Shown: piece after piece, positions 27,258 through 36,709 of the stretch
Layout: each line of letters begins with the position of its first letter
Position numbering within the stretch: position 1 is the stretch's first letter
NCBI RefSeq assembly: GCF_004339095.1
Contig: NZ_SMGQ01000011.1
Coordinates: 955,652-1,019,651, forward strand
Length of the DNA: 64,000 nt
From: Natranaerovirga hydrolytica
Lineage (GTDB): Bacteria; Bacillota; Clostridia; Lachnospirales; DSM-24629
Direction of reading: 5' to 3'
Notes under the pieces: model-generated
The model's input: the letters and a program-made list of their open reading frames with translations, nothing else
The model's database searches: none
Told to the model about the DNA's origin: nothing
Translations under genes and position numbers: made by a program

Positions 27258-28292
27258 TTAGTTGGTATATTGTTCTACTAAATTAAGTAATTCTTCTCCA
27301 TTTTCTTTTTGTAAAAAGCTATCATAAGCTGCTTGTGTTGCTTGTCTAAAGTTTGCTTTTTCTGCTTCATTAAATTCGCTAATGGTCATGCCAGAGTCAA
27401 TAATCTCTTCTAAATACTTCTCATCTGCTCTCTGAGCTTCTTCCCATTGCCACTGTGTAACCTCTGCTGCTACTTCAATAACTAAATCTTGTAAGTCAGA
27501 TGGCAACGTATTAAATGTGTCTTTATTCATAATAAATGGATATCCCATAAAACCATGATCTGTAATGGTCATATAATCTTGTACTTCATAAAAGTTTCTA
27601 CTTGCAATATTAGAAAATGGATTATCTTGCCCATCAACTGTTCCTGATTGTAATGCGGAGTATAGTTCACTAAATGGTACGGATATTCCGCCTGCACCTA
27701 CTGCTCTAAACTGTGTAACCAACAATGGACTTTGACTCACTCTAATTCTTAATCCATCCATATCTTCTACTGTTTCTATTGGTCTAACTGAGTTAGTGAT
27801 TTGTTTAAAACCACCTGACCAATACCCAAGCCCTACAAAACCATTGTCTTCTAAATACTCATTTAATGCTTCTCCTACATCACCGTGCAATGCATCGTAA
27901 GCGCCTTCGTGTGTCGTAAATAGATAAGGTAAATCAAAGAGTTCAAACTCTTCTGCAAAAGATGTTATGGTTGATAATAAAGGTGCATTCATATCTAATG
28001 TCCCTCTTAATATTTGTTCATTAATTTCTTGGTCATTACCCATTTGTGAATCTGGATAGACTCTTACAGTAATTCTGCCTTCACTTCTTTCTTCAATAAC
28101 CTCTTTAAACATTTCTGCAGCTGCACCTTTTGGTGTCGTTGGTCTAACCACGTGAGCAAAACTTAATTGATAAACCTCATCGGTATCTGCTCCTGATGTT
28201 TCAGTTTCACCGTTACAACCTGCAAAAAATAAAACCATTGATAACAATACTACAATACTTATAAAACTCTTTTTAAATTCTTTTAATTTCAT
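27258..28292 (-). CDS. dctP: TRAP transporter substrate-binding protein (DctP)
   Basis: 344 aa. A lipobox ('VLLSMVLFFAGCNGE') predicts a lipoprotein. 'YQLSFAHVVRPTTPKGAAAEMFKEVIEERSEGRITVRVYPDSQMGNDQEINEQILRGTLDM' and 'GLRIRVSQSPLLVTQFRAVGAGGISVPFSELYSALQSGTVDGQDNP' are DctP family blocks; the Arg in 'LRIRVS' usually binds the carboxylate of the ligand. The substrate is thus probably an organic acid. It is preceded by the flavoenzyme genes. Confidence 0.93.
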   Translation of the reverse strand: MKLKEFKKSFISIVVLLSMVLFFAGCNGETETSGADTDEVYQLSFAHVVRPTTPKGAAAEMFKEVIEERSEGRITVRVYPDSQMGNDQEINEQILRGTLDMNAPLLSTITSFAEEFELFDLPYLFTTHEGAYDALHGDVGEALNEYLEDNGFVGLGYWSGGFKQITNSVRPIETVEDMDGLRIRVSQSPLLVTQFRAVGAGGISVPFSELYSALQSGTVDGQDNPFSNIASRNFYEVQDYMTITDHGFMGYPFIMNKDTFNTLPSDLQDLVIEVAAEVTQWQWEEAQRADEKYLEEIIDSGMTISEFNEAEKANFRQATQAAYDSFLQKENGEELLNLVEQYTN

Positions 28293-28303
28293 TGTAATTC
28301 CCC

Positions 28304-30307
28304 CTAGGAATAAATTTTATTTTCTCTGTAACTATGCCACACATTTTCAAACCATGAATCATAATTAGGTATGGGTCTAACCTGATTCCAATTCTGATAA
28401 ACTTCTAAACCTTTCCCTCCTTTTTTGACTTGAACCTCACAAATTTTATCTTCCATTGTATTTTCTAAAGCATATTGTACTTTTAAACCTTCATAATCTA
28501 AAATGTATTGACCTTCTTTGTGATGAACCAAGTATGAACCTCTGCTATCGCCACCTTGATCGATATATGCTTTTATTGCATTTAATAAAGTGATTTGAGT
28601 GATTATCATATCATAGATGTTAAAAACAGTGGGTAATTCTTTTATGGTTTTTATTTGTATTAACTCATTTAGATGATTAAACGTTTCATTTAATTCTTTA
28701 ATGGTCTTATCTATTGAGGATATTTCTCTAATAAACGCACCATATTTTGACATTTTCATTTGTAATGATTCTTGAAATTGGATTAAATCAAAAGTGTTAC
28801 TTTCATCTAATTGTATCCCTTGAATGAAGTCAAGTTTTTGATGCAATTGATTACTTACTTTTTCTTCAAATTCATTAATCATCAATGGTTTTTGTGTATA
28901 TATATTGGCGATGTATTCTGCTGCTCTATAACTACCCACTTGAGTAGAATTTAAAGCTGTTCCTCCTGGTCGGTAAACACCTAATGTACCATTCACTTCC
29001 CCTACTGGAAAGAAGTGTTTAACATTGCTTTCCCACCAAGTATTACCCACTAAGCCACCATTTTGATGTTGTGCACAAACGTCTATTTCTAATGGCTCTG
29101 TCTCCAAATCAATTTGATGATCCTTATACAGTTGAATAGCCAGTGGATTCATCTTTATCAATCGATTGATTGGTAAATCCAATAATGCATTGGAATTTGA
29201 TAAATACTCATAAGCTTCTTTTCCTAGTAAACTAAAATTAAACACGCCATCTTTATCTGCACAGCTTGGATTTTTCCTAAAATCCATAAACACACGTCTG
29301 CCTTTAATTTGAGTTTCAATGTATATTAATAAGTCTATAATGGAGGACCCATTATTTAAGAGTTTACGAGGATCAAATGGCCATTGATAACCTTTCAAGA
29401 AGACTGCGTTTAATAAATCTGTTGGATTGTCAAAATAATCTTCTAAAAACTCTTTTTCATCTTCCATAGCTTCATCAGTAGATATATACCTTGGAATCAC
29501 TTGCTGATAAGTTCCTGATAAATTCCATCTGAATTTTATTGAAGCAATGCCATACTGCCATTCTGTAAAGTTGTGTCCTTTAACCCCAGCTTCTAGTGCG
29601 ATTCCTGTAGAACCACTTTGCCTTTTGGGGTAAACAGAACGGTAATACGTCGAAGCTGGTCCACCTGTTCCAAAGATAATATTTGTGCAGTTAAATACTG
29701 TTAAGCCATAATTATGATCTATATTTTTCTTATCTACAGCTAGAATACCAATGGCTTCTTCATTTTCTTCATCCTTTAATATACCGATTACTAAAAATTG
29801 ATCAAAAATATCTGTTTGATTTTTCTTGACCTGTTCTTCTAGTTTTTCAGTCATATACTTTGATGTTAAAGGTCCGACTGAACTGGCTCTGCTATTTTCA
29901 TCATGGTCCGTTTTATAACCTACATATTGACCATATTCATCGTGGGGAAAAGGAACACCAATATTAATTAAGTTATAAAAGCCTTTCAAGGATAATGCCG
30001 CTTCTACTAACGCAATATCACCATGCATCCCTCCGCCATTATACAGTGTTTGTGCCATTTTCAAAGGACTGTCTTCATCCTTTATGGTCGTAGACTGTTT
30101 ATAATAGGTCTGCTTATCCGACCCTGTATTTCTCGATGTTCCTCTATTCATTCCTTCTGTTATTAAAGCAATATCCCTTTGCCCTAATTTATACAATGTA
30201 TCGGCAGCATTTAAACTGGCTGCTCCTGAACCTATAATAATTGTGTTGTATTCATACACATTAAGCTTCATATCTTTAATCTGAATGTGTCCACTAATGT
30301 CTTTCAT
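28304..30307 (-). CDS. FAD-dependent oxidoreductase (fumarate reductase/succinate dehydrogenase flavoprotein family)
   Basis: 667 aa. The dinucleotide-binding motif is 'YNTIIIGSGAASLNAADTLYKLG'; 'GGGMHGDIALVEAALSLKGFYNLINIGVPFP', 'IFGTGGPASTYYRSVYPKRQSGSTGIALEAGVKG' and 'FFPVGEVNGTLGVYRPGGTALNSTQVGSYRAAEYI' are flavoprotein blocks. No signal peptide, so cytoplasmic. The start (AAGGAGG, 5 nt) overlaps the SDR stop as TAATG. With the OYE and SDR in the same operon it probably reduces or oxidises the imported compound; the exact substrate cannot be read from the sequence. Confidence 0.88.
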   Translation of the reverse strand: MKDISGHIQIKDMKLNVYEYNTIIIGSGAASLNAADTLYKLGQRDIALITEGMNRGTSRNTGSDKQTYYKQSTTIKDEDSPLKMAQTLYNGGGMHGDIALVEAALSLKGFYNLINIGVPFPHDEYGQYVGYKTDHDENSRASSVGPLTSKYMTEKLEEQVKKNQTDIFDQFLVIGILKDEENEEAIGILAVDKKNIDHNYGLTVFNCTNIIFGTGGPASTYYRSVYPKRQSGSTGIALEAGVKGHNFTEWQYGIASIKFRWNLSGTYQQVIPRYISTDEAMEDEKEFLEDYFDNPTDLLNAVFLKGYQWPFDPRKLLNNGSSIIDLLIYIETQIKGRRVFMDFRKNPSCADKDGVFNFSLLGKEAYEYLSNSNALLDLPINRLIKMNPLAIQLYKDHQIDLETEPLEIDVCAQHQNGGLVGNTWWESNVKHFFPVGEVNGTLGVYRPGGTALNSTQVGSYRAAEYIANIYTQKPLMINEFEEKVSNQLHQKLDFIQGIQLDESNTFDLIQFQESLQMKMSKYGAFIREISSIDKTIKELNETFNHLNELIQIKTIKELPTVFNIYDMIITQITLLNAIKAYIDQGGDSRGSYLVHHKEGQYILDYEGLKVQYALENTMEDKICEVQVKKGGKGLEVYQNWNQVRPIPNYDSWFENVWHSYRENKIYS

Positions 30308-31062
30308 TATAGCCTCCTTATGTGATAGCCTCCATCAACATTTATAATATCGCCTGTTGAATAACGCATCTTTGGAGAACTTAATAAACTAACCACACCT
30401 GCAATGTCTTCTGGGTAGCCCCATCTTTTGATTGGAAATAATCCATTTTCAATTTGCTTATCATATTTTTCACTAACTTTTTCGGTCATATCTGTTTTTA
30501 TAACACCTGGTCGTATTTCATATACCAATATACCATACTCTGCTAGCCGATCTGCAAAAAGAGTGGTTACCATACCTATTCCTGCTTTTGAGATACAATA
30601 TTCGCCTCGATTGGTTGACGAAGCATATGCCGAAAGCGATGATACATTAATTATCTTAGGTATAAATACATCGTATGTTTGATTGATCATTACGTTGGCA
30701 ACTGCCTGAGTCATAAAGTAAGTCCCTTTTAAATTAATATCCAAAACAAAATCAAAGCTTTCTGGTGTGGTTTTAAGTATATCATTTCTTTCCTTTGGCG
30801 CTACTCCTGCGTTATTAACCAGTAAATCTATTCTTCCAAATGTTTCTACCACTTTATTAACTGCTGTATTAATGGATTCTATAGAACCAATATCTGCTTC
30901 TATAAACTTGACGTTACCCTTTGATTTTTTTATTAATGTTTCTATTGTAGGATTTAACTTTCTTCCTAAACAAGCCACTAAAAAACCTTCATCGTATAAC
31001 GTTTCTACTATACCAAAACCAATCCCTCTTGTTCCACCTGTGACAAGAGCAACTTTTGTCAT
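30307..31062 (-). CDS. Short-chain dehydrogenase/reductase
   Basis: 251 aa from the ATG at 31062 (MTKVALVTGGTRGIGFGIV), chosen because AGGAGG sits 9 nt upstream. The NAD(P) motif is TGGTRGIG, followed by 'LLVNNAGVAP', the catalytic Ser in 'INVSSLSAYASSTNRGEYCISKAG' and YxxxK (YCISK). C-terminal 'SPKMRYSTGDIINVDGGYHI' is classical. It oxidises or reduces an alcohol/ketone in the pathway. Confidence 0.92.
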   Translation of the reverse strand: MTKVALVTGGTRGIGFGIVETLYDEGFLVACLGRKLNPTIETLIKKSKGNVKFIEADIGSIESINTAVNKVVETFGRIDLLVNNAGVAPKERNDILKTTPESFDFVLDINLKGTYFMTQAVANVMINQTYDVFIPKIINVSSLSAYASSTNRGEYCISKAGIGMVTTLFADRLAEYGILVYEIRPGVIKTDMTEKVSEKYDKQIENGLFPIKRWGYPEDIAGVVSLLSSPKMRYSTGDIINVDGGYHIRRL

Positions 31063-31074
31063 ATTTCTCACCTC

Positions 31075-32424
31075 CTATTGATTCATTGCTTTGTATATAG
31101 GCATATACACATCTGCATCTCTTATCACACAGCCACAAGTACCTATTTTTGCTTTCATTTCACTGCATTTGCTACAAGAAATACAAACTTTATTGGATAC
31201 CATTTCACCTTTATCTAAAATGTCTTTTGCAAAGTCTGGATAAGAAATACTTTCTCTTCCAAAACCAACAATGCGACACATATTATTTTCTAGACTTCCT
31301 GCTGCCACATAAGGCGCTAACTGTCTAAACCAACTGTAACCTACCCCTACTAGATGAACATCTGGAAATGCTTTTTGTAACGTACCTACTTTTTCTATTA
31401 AACGATTACAACTGAATATAACTTCCTCTTCAGGTGTGTACTTACCCATATCATAAGGCTTATTAATATGAGGTATAAAGTAAGGATTTCCCATTGTTAA
31501 ACTAATGAGTTTAACACCTTCCTCCGATAGCATTTGAATTAATTTTTTAGGTTCTTCTAAGTCAACATCTAAGCTGCCATCTTTAGAAACTCCAAATCCA
31601 TGAGGGTAAGGTAAAGCGTCGTATACATTTAAACGGGCTGCTATCAATAACCCTTGGCAATCTTGATCTTCTTTTATTCTTTGAACAATGTCTTTTATAA
31701 TCTTGGTTCGATTTTCAAAGCTCCCACCATATTTACCTTCTCTGTTATATGCCGATAGCAACTCTCCTAGCAAATAACCATGACAGGCTTTTACATCTAC
31801 ACCATCAAACCCAGCTTTTTTACTTAGCCTTGCAGCTACAATAAATTTCTCTATTAATTCATCTAAGTATTCATCGGTTACTGTTTCATAATCTTCTGTT
31901 ATGCCTAAACGATCATCTAAGGGTTTTTTATGGGTTGCGATAATTGGATTAGGCTTTCCGTTAACTTTACAATACCTTCCTGAATGATTTAATTGAATAA
32001 TGGTTATGGGTTCAAAATCATCACCAAAAGCTTCTTTTGCCGAAGCTTTTATTAAATCATTTAGTTTTTTAAACTCTTGCCAGTTATCTTCTTTTAACCA
32101 TAATTGCTTATCGTTAGATCGACCTTCTTCACTAATACTAACGGCTTCTATCCAGATTAATCCAGAACCACCTTTTGCCATATTTTCATATTTTCTAGTG
32201 GTTAAATCTGTGGGACTGCCTATGCTATCAGAATCGCCACCTTCCATTGGATGTGTTGCTAATGCATTGGGTATGGTATGCTCTCCAATGGTAATCTTGT
32301 TCTTAAATACATCAAAGTTGGAAGATAGTTTAAGACCTAAGTCGAGTTTATCAATATCCTCTTGTAATGCTTCTAAGCTTTTGTAACTAAAATTCCCCTT
32401 GCTTTTATATGTACCATTTGCCAA
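31075..32424 (-). CDS. Old yellow enzyme-type NADH:flavin oxidoreductase with Fe-S cysteines
   Basis: 449 aa TIM-barrel flavoenzyme of the 2,4-dienoyl-CoA reductase/OYE family, without the C-terminal FAD/NAD domain of the long members. 'IQLNHSGRYCKVN', 'KKAGFDGVDVKACHGYLLGELLSAYNREGKYGGSFENRTKII' and 'DYPDFAKDIL'-type blocks are visible. The C-terminal 'VCISCSKCSEMKAKIGTCGC' gives Cys residues for a [4Fe-4S] cluster. The start is a TTG with AGGAGG 8 nt upstream. First gene of the operon, divergent from the AraC regulator. It probably reduces an activated C=C bond. Confidence 0.9.
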   Translation of the reverse strand: MANGTYKSKGNFSYKSLEALQEDIDKLDLGLKLSSNFDVFKNKITIGEHTIPNALATHPMEGGDSDSIGSPTDLTTRKYENMAKGGSGLIWIEAVSISEEGRSNDKQLWLKEDNWQEFKKLNDLIKASAKEAFGDDFEPITIIQLNHSGRYCKVNGKPNPIIATHKKPLDDRLGITEDYETVTDEYLDELIEKFIVAARLSKKAGFDGVDVKACHGYLLGELLSAYNREGKYGGSFENRTKIIKDIVQRIKEDQDCQGLLIAARLNVYDALPYPHGFGVSKDGSLDVDLEEPKKLIQMLSEEGVKLISLTMGNPYFIPHINKPYDMGKYTPEEEVIFSCNRLIEKVGTLQKAFPDVHLVGVGYSWFRQLAPYVAAGSLENNMCRIVGFGRESISYPDFAKDILDKGEMVSNKVCISCSKCSEMKAKIGTCGCVIRDADVYMPIYKAMNQ

Positions 32425-32567
32425 AATAAAAACCTCCTCTGTACAAATCTAACAGTTGTTAAGTTTTATTTGTTTATTTATTGTCATTGTAATATAATAA
32501 GAATCATAGTAATATAAATTACTTGCTAAAAAATTGATAAAAGTTGTTGTTATGTAGGAGTGATATT

Positions 32568-33395
32568 ATGGATAATTACCAAAACATAGATATGAATTTT
32601 ATTACCATTTCTTCTACTAGAGATTGTTTGAAAGACCATTATCATAATGGCTATGAGCTAATCTTTATAACGGAAGGGCAGTCAAACTTTGTCATTAACA
32701 ATTCAAGTTATGACTTTTGCAAGAATAGTTTTGTTTTTATTAATAATGTAGAGAAGCATAAGATGTATCCTTTAGAAACCCCTTATTCAAGGTATATGGT
32801 GATTATAGATACGGATTATTTAGACAGTATTATACAAGAACCTGCTTTGCTTTCCATTTTTAAAATTCGTCCTGAAGCTTTTAAGCATGGCTTTAAAATT
32901 CAAGACAAAGATGTGGAAAAAGTAAAGACACTACTGAACCAATTGCTTTTAATTTATAGTGAAAAAAGAGCCTTTTGGCATATTGAATACATAGCAACTT
33001 TTACTTCTTTATTGCTGTTAATCTACAGGCAATACTCTACTAACTTTCCAATAATGACCATACGCAAGGCAGAACAAAGAATTTTTGATATTCAAAAATA
33101 CATAGATCACCATTTTAAGTCCGATATTACTTTAGATTCAATTGCATCAAATTTTTATATGGATAAATACTATTTGGCACATACTTTTAAAGACATTACT
33201 GGATTTACCATTAAACAGTACATTTTGTTAAAAAGGGTGTCTTTTGCTAAAAACCAACTTTTTTATACCGATAAAAACATTACCAATATTGCTATTGATT
33301 CGGGCTTTAATAGTCAAAGTAATTTTATTCGATTGTTTAAAAAGAAGGAAGCCATTACACCTTTACAATTTAGAAAGCGGTATCGCAAGGGATAA
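32568..33395 (+). CDS. AraC-family transcriptional regulator
   Basis: 275 aa from the ATG at 32568 (AGGAGTG 7 nt upstream). The N-terminal cupin-like sensor has 'CLKDHYHNGYELIFITEGQSNFVINNSSYDFCKNSFVFINNVEKHKMYP'. The C-terminal ~100 residues hold two helix-turn-helix units: 'ITLDSIASNFYMDKYYLAHTFKDITGFTIKQYILLKRV' and 'NITNIAIDSGFNSQSNFIRLFKKKEAITPLQFRKRY'. It is divergent from the OYE-SDR-FAD-TRAP operon with a 143-bp shared upstream region, so it most likely controls that operon in response to the substrate. Confidence 0.92.
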   Translation: MDNYQNIDMNFITISSTRDCLKDHYHNGYELIFITEGQSNFVINNSSYDFCKNSFVFINNVEKHKMYPLETPYSRYMVIIDTDYLDSIIQEPALLSIFKIRPEAFKHGFKIQDKDVEKVKTLLNQLLLIYSEKRAFWHIEYIATFTSLLLLIYRQYSTNFPIMTIRKAEQRIFDIQKYIDHHFKSDITLDSIASNFYMDKYYLAHTFKDITGFTIKQYILLKRVSFAKNQLFYTDKNITNIAIDSGFNSQSNFIRLFKKKEAITPLQFRKRYRKG

Positions 33396-33410
33396 GCCTT
33401 ATAACATTCA

Positions 33411-33453
33411 AAAGGAACAAGTATGCATTTAAACTGCTACTTGTCCCTTTTTA
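33411..33453 (+). terminator. Terminator after the AraC regulator
   Basis: Stem AAAGGAACAAGTA / TACTTGTCCCTTT with a 14-nt loop followed by TTTTTA-type tail, 15 nt after the stop. Confidence 0.8.
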
Positions 33454-33551
33454 TATTCTCACTAAATCTCTTAATGTTTTACCACCATTCATCTGATGGA
33501 TAACTGTTCATAAGACCTTCTACTTTCCAGTTCTGTTCTTCATTAATTTTA

Positions 33552-33860
33552 TTATAATGCCTTAGTCTCTCTGTACTGCACAAAATCGTTTGGTATACAA
33601 TTTTTTCTGTCTGTAGGTAATAAGACAACAGCGCTTAAACACAATACTATGGATATACCAGCAACCACTTTACTGACAATAATATAATTTTCTAATATTT
33701 TAGTAGACATAACAATCCCACCACAACCTGCAATAACAAATAAATTTGTAACTTTACTTCTGTTAAATGTAGGATTAGAATCATTTATTGTGATATCATA
33801 ATACTCTTTCAAACTAAAAACAATTCATATAACACTAAATATAATTCCTACCCAATTCAA
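33552..33860 (-). pseudogene. Dead copy of the 92-aa membrane protein gene at 34207
   Basis: Reading minus from 33860 gives TTG-started LNWVGIIFSVI, then an in-frame TGA (33825-33827), then IVFSLKEYYDITINDSNPTFNRSKV..., colinear with the intact protein MNWLGIICSAIVIVFSLKEYYDIKKNDSNHAFNRRKV. The former ATG is now TTG and the SD GGAGG is now TGTAGG. The C terminus also diverges after LLPT. Three independent lesions show that this copy has decayed after a duplication. Confidence 0.85.
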
Positions 33861-34206
33861 GTATGCTAACCTACAGGAACTCTAGCTATAAGACTGATTT
33901 ATGTATGAATAACAAATTCTCTTCCATTATATTATTGTATGATTTTATAGTCATTTAAAGCAAATGTCATTACTATTACTATGTATTAAGTTAACTTTTT
34001 CTATATAACTATGTCCTAATAGTTCTTAAACAATAATTCTTTTTTTCCTAATTCTTGCATCAGAATTATAAGTCATATTAATTTCACGAATCACCATTGT
34101 ATCATCTAAATCATTCATATGATATTCAATGATGGTATTGACAAAAATACTCACCTTGATTGCCCTTATTGTTAGGTCTTAGTAAATCTTTTATATACAA
34201 AAACAT
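33861..34206. other. Intergenic with possible coding remnant
   Basis: Mostly AT-rich DNA between the two copies of the small membrane-protein gene. On the minus strand 34026-34157 reads as an uninterrupted, codon-like stretch ending '...DDTMVIREINMTYNSDA' then a basic tail and a stop, with no start or SD that I trust. It may be the end of a decayed gene; I do not recognise it. Confidence 0.3.
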
Positions 34207-34485
34207 TCACTTACTTTTATTTTTTTTTCTTTTTGTGGGTAATAATAACACAGCACTATAAAACAATGCTATTGAAATACCTGCAACCACTTTATTGACA
34301 ATACTATAATTTTCAAATATTTGAGTACTCATAATAATCCCACCAATACCTAAAATAATAAATAATATATATGCAACTTTTCTTCTGTTAAATGCATGAT
34401 TAGAATCATTTTTTTTGATATCATAATACTCTTTCAAACTAAAAACAATTACTATAGCACTACATATAATTCCTAACCAATTCAT
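34207..34485 (-). CDS. Small hypothetical membrane protein (intact copy)
   Basis: 92 aa with three hydrophobic segments: 'LGIICSAIVIVFSL', 'VAYILFIILGIGGIIMS' and 'VVAGISIALFYSAVLLLP', and a basic C terminus (TKRKKNKSK) that should face the cytoplasm. SD GGAGG sits 9 nt before the ATG. No family recognised. A decayed paralogue lies 347 bp away. Confidence 0.72.
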   Translation of the reverse strand: MNWLGIICSAIVIVFSLKEYYDIKKNDSNHAFNRRKVAYILFIILGIGGIIMSTQIFENYSIVNKVVAGISIALFYSAVLLLPTKRKKNKSK

Positions 34486-34651
34486 ATACGCTAACCTCCA
34501 TGAACTTTAAATATAAAATAATAAGCGGTAATGTAACCTTTCTTTTTACAAAATCATAAAGCAAATTAAACATTGTGGGAAAGTACAAATAGCATTCCAA
34601 AAGAATCCCCAAAATACACCTATACTTATAGCAAAACTTGTCGTAATGTTT

Positions 34652-34685
34652 GTTATTTTCAAGGGTGTATACCCTTGAAAATAAC
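34652..34685. repeat. 15-bp perfect hairpin in a gene-free stretch
   Basis: GTTATTTTCAAGGGT and its perfect complement flank a 4-nt loop. No T tract follows on either strand, so it is not a standard terminator, but it would fold strongly as RNA. The surrounding 34486-34784 shows no convincing gene. Confidence 0.7.
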
Positions 34686-34784
34686 AGGATTTAATTATAT
34701 CGTCTTTTTTACAAAACGGAAAAATATAAGGCTTAATTACAAGAGCGTCTTCTAATAATCCGGAAACATTTCAGTTTAGTTTAT

Positions 34785-35642
34785 TTATTTCCAAGTTGTT
34801 GGATGTTCATCAATGCCATATACACCATATAACATCAGTCTTCCAAAAGTAAGATGTTTTTCTTTAAACGCAGATGATTGAAAACCATTTTTATAAGTTT
34901 TTGAATTTCCATTTTTATCTTTATAATCAACTCTAAAACCATCCAAGTATTCAACCTTTCCTCTATCGGTATTATGCGGTATACCTTTCCATGTATATTC
35001 TGAAACATTACCTACAACTGTCTTTTTACCAAATATTTCTACACCTAATTCTGCTCCCACATTTCCAAAGATAATAATTACAAAATCTTTAGCTACTTTT
35101 AGCGTTGGCAGCTTCCATGCTGTAAATAACATTGCTGAAAGTTTAGCTACTGAGTACCAACCTGTTTCGAAAGTAACTTTTTTTTCAATATTATATTCAT
35201 CAAGATATACATCAATTCCATAAGTAGTATCCATCCACATATTATAATATTCTATAGTTCCTTGTTTTCTGTAAGCTAAAACAGATGCTTGCTCTGTAGT
35301 CGTAACATTAACATCCAGAGCACTTTCTGAAACAATTTTTCCATCTACTACTTCTTGTGTAACAACCTTATTATCATTACTCCCACACTGGACAATTTCA
35401 ATCAACACACCATCTTCATATGTGAAGATTTCATATTTTCCGTTTTCCTTTTCTATATAGGTAACAACAATTTCCGGATTTGAACTTATGGTTTTTCCCT
35501 GATACTCGTTTGAACTAACCAGAAGAATCTCTTCGTTGCTCATAAAATCATATGCTTTTTCATCTGCCATAACCGGAAAAACACTGCTCATTATAATAGC
35601 AACAGCAAGTATACTTGAAATAATTTTTTTACATTTTTTCAT
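34785..35642 (-). CDS. Secreted protein of unknown function
   Basis: 285 aa from the ATG at 35642 (GGAGG, 8 nt upstream). Residues 1-25 are a signal peptide (MKKCKKIISSILAVAIIMSS...VMA, then DEKAYDF). The mature part (~260 aa) has an acidic first half with beta-strand pattern and a second half with a hydrophobic helix 'WYSVAKLSAMLFTAWKLPTLKVAKDFVIIIFGNVGAELGVEIFG', then 'YTWKGIPHNTDRGKVEYLDGFRVDYKDKNGNSKTYKNGF'. No catalytic motif recognised. The hydrophobic stretch in a secreted protein, the neighbouring LytTR regulator and lack of homologues I can name leave open a large bacteriocin or toxin-like protein. That is only a guess. Confidence 0.78.
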   Translation of the reverse strand: MKKCKKIISSILAVAIIMSSVFPVMADEKAYDFMSNEEILLVSSNEYQGKTISSNPEIVVTYIEKENGKYEIFTYEDGVLIEIVQCGSNDNKVVTQEVVDGKIVSESALDVNVTTTEQASVLAYRKQGTIEYYNMWMDTTYGIDVYLDEYNIEKKVTFETGWYSVAKLSAMLFTAWKLPTLKVAKDFVIIIFGNVGAELGVEIFGKKTVVGNVSEYTWKGIPHNTDRGKVEYLDGFRVDYKDKNGNSKTYKNGFQSSAFKEKHLTFGRLMLYGVYGIDEHPTTWK

Positions 35643-35885
35643 ATTATTTCCTCCATTTAATTTAGAATTATCTTTTAAAATTCGAATCAACTTTTTTAGT
35701 GAAATCATATGATTTAAAACATTATAATTATAATAATTAAAATTATATTCTATCAACGTTTATATTTCAATGTTTTTTGTTTGTTCGGTTTACTATTTTG
35801 CATATTTGGTTTTGCACTACATTTACTCAGATAACTCTCTTATTAATTGTTCAAATTATATATTTATTCATTATACCTTATAGCT

Positions 35886-36542
35886 TCAAAATACACTTTT
35901 AAATGACCTGCCGATCGGTAGATCTACCGCATTTTTTAAATACAAAACATTTCTTCGTTTATCTATTCTAGTTATATATTTCTTGTTTACCATTATGGAT
36001 TGATGGATTCTTAAAAAATCCTCGGATAAATTTTCGCCAAATTTTTTTAATGTCATACATTTATATTCAATACGTTCATTAAAGGTTTGTATAAATATTC
36101 TTCTATTCAAACACTCAACATATAAAATTTCTTCAAGCTCTATAATTTTTTTTTGGCTTTTATTGATTAAATTTATTTTTTCATTTTTTGTCTTCTTTTC
36201 AAGTATAACCTTCAGTCTTTTATCATAGGGAGAACTAAAATAGTCAAAACAGTGAGTTCGTCTATATACTTGAAACATATTATGAATTTTACTATTAATT
36301 ATAATGATTGGAGTAAAATAAAATTTATTAATGCTTCTAATCAGAACTGCTATATCACTACATACTTGTTCTGAGTCAAAAGAAATTATAAATAAGTTGA
36401 TTTCACTATTTTTTTCTAATGAATAAAGCAAATCTTCTATTGATTTTTCATAGTAAAGAATCTCTTTATAATTATTTTCTTTCGATATACTTTTTATTGC
36501 GACAAAATTGTCTGCTTTATCACTTATTACTATAAGATTCAT
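35886..36542 (-). CDS. LytTR-family transcriptional regulator
   Basis: 218 aa. The C-terminal ~95 residues are a LytTR DNA-binding domain: 'IIELEEILYVECLNRRIFIQTFNERIEYKCMTLKKFGENLSEDFLRIHQSIMVNKKYITRIDKRRNVLYLKNAVDLPIGRSFK'. The N-terminal part has the length of a receiver domain, but the usual acidic pocket and phospho-Asp context are hard to see ('INLFIISFDSEQ'), so it may be a degenerate receiver. No histidine kinase gene is nearby. The secreted-protein gene lies directly downstream on the same strand, a likely target. Confidence 0.87.
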   Translation of the reverse strand: MNLIVISDKADNFVAIKSISKENNYKEILYYEKSIEDLLYSLEKNSEINLFIISFDSEQVCSDIAVLIRSINKFYFTPIIIINSKIHNMFQVYRRTHCFDYFSSPYDKRLKVILEKKTKNEKINLINKSQKKIIELEEILYVECLNRRIFIQTFNERIEYKCMTLKKFGENLSEDFLRIHQSIMVNKKYITRIDKRRNVLYLKNAVDLPIGRSFKSVF

Positions 36543-36709
36543 CTTTCATCATCCTTTTTCTTTTAAACTAAAATTGATTTAACAAAACTATTCCATATTT
36601 GCATGTTATTATATTAATTTTTAATAATTATTACTATAACTATTATTTGAGAATTAGTATCAATTTGTTTATAGAAAACGGAAATATTTTTATCAAATAT
36701 TAAACCCAT

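Noticed and set aside
34573-34755. 60-aa plus-strand frame over the 15-bp hairpin
   Set aside because: No SD, biased composition, and it runs through the perfect palindrome.
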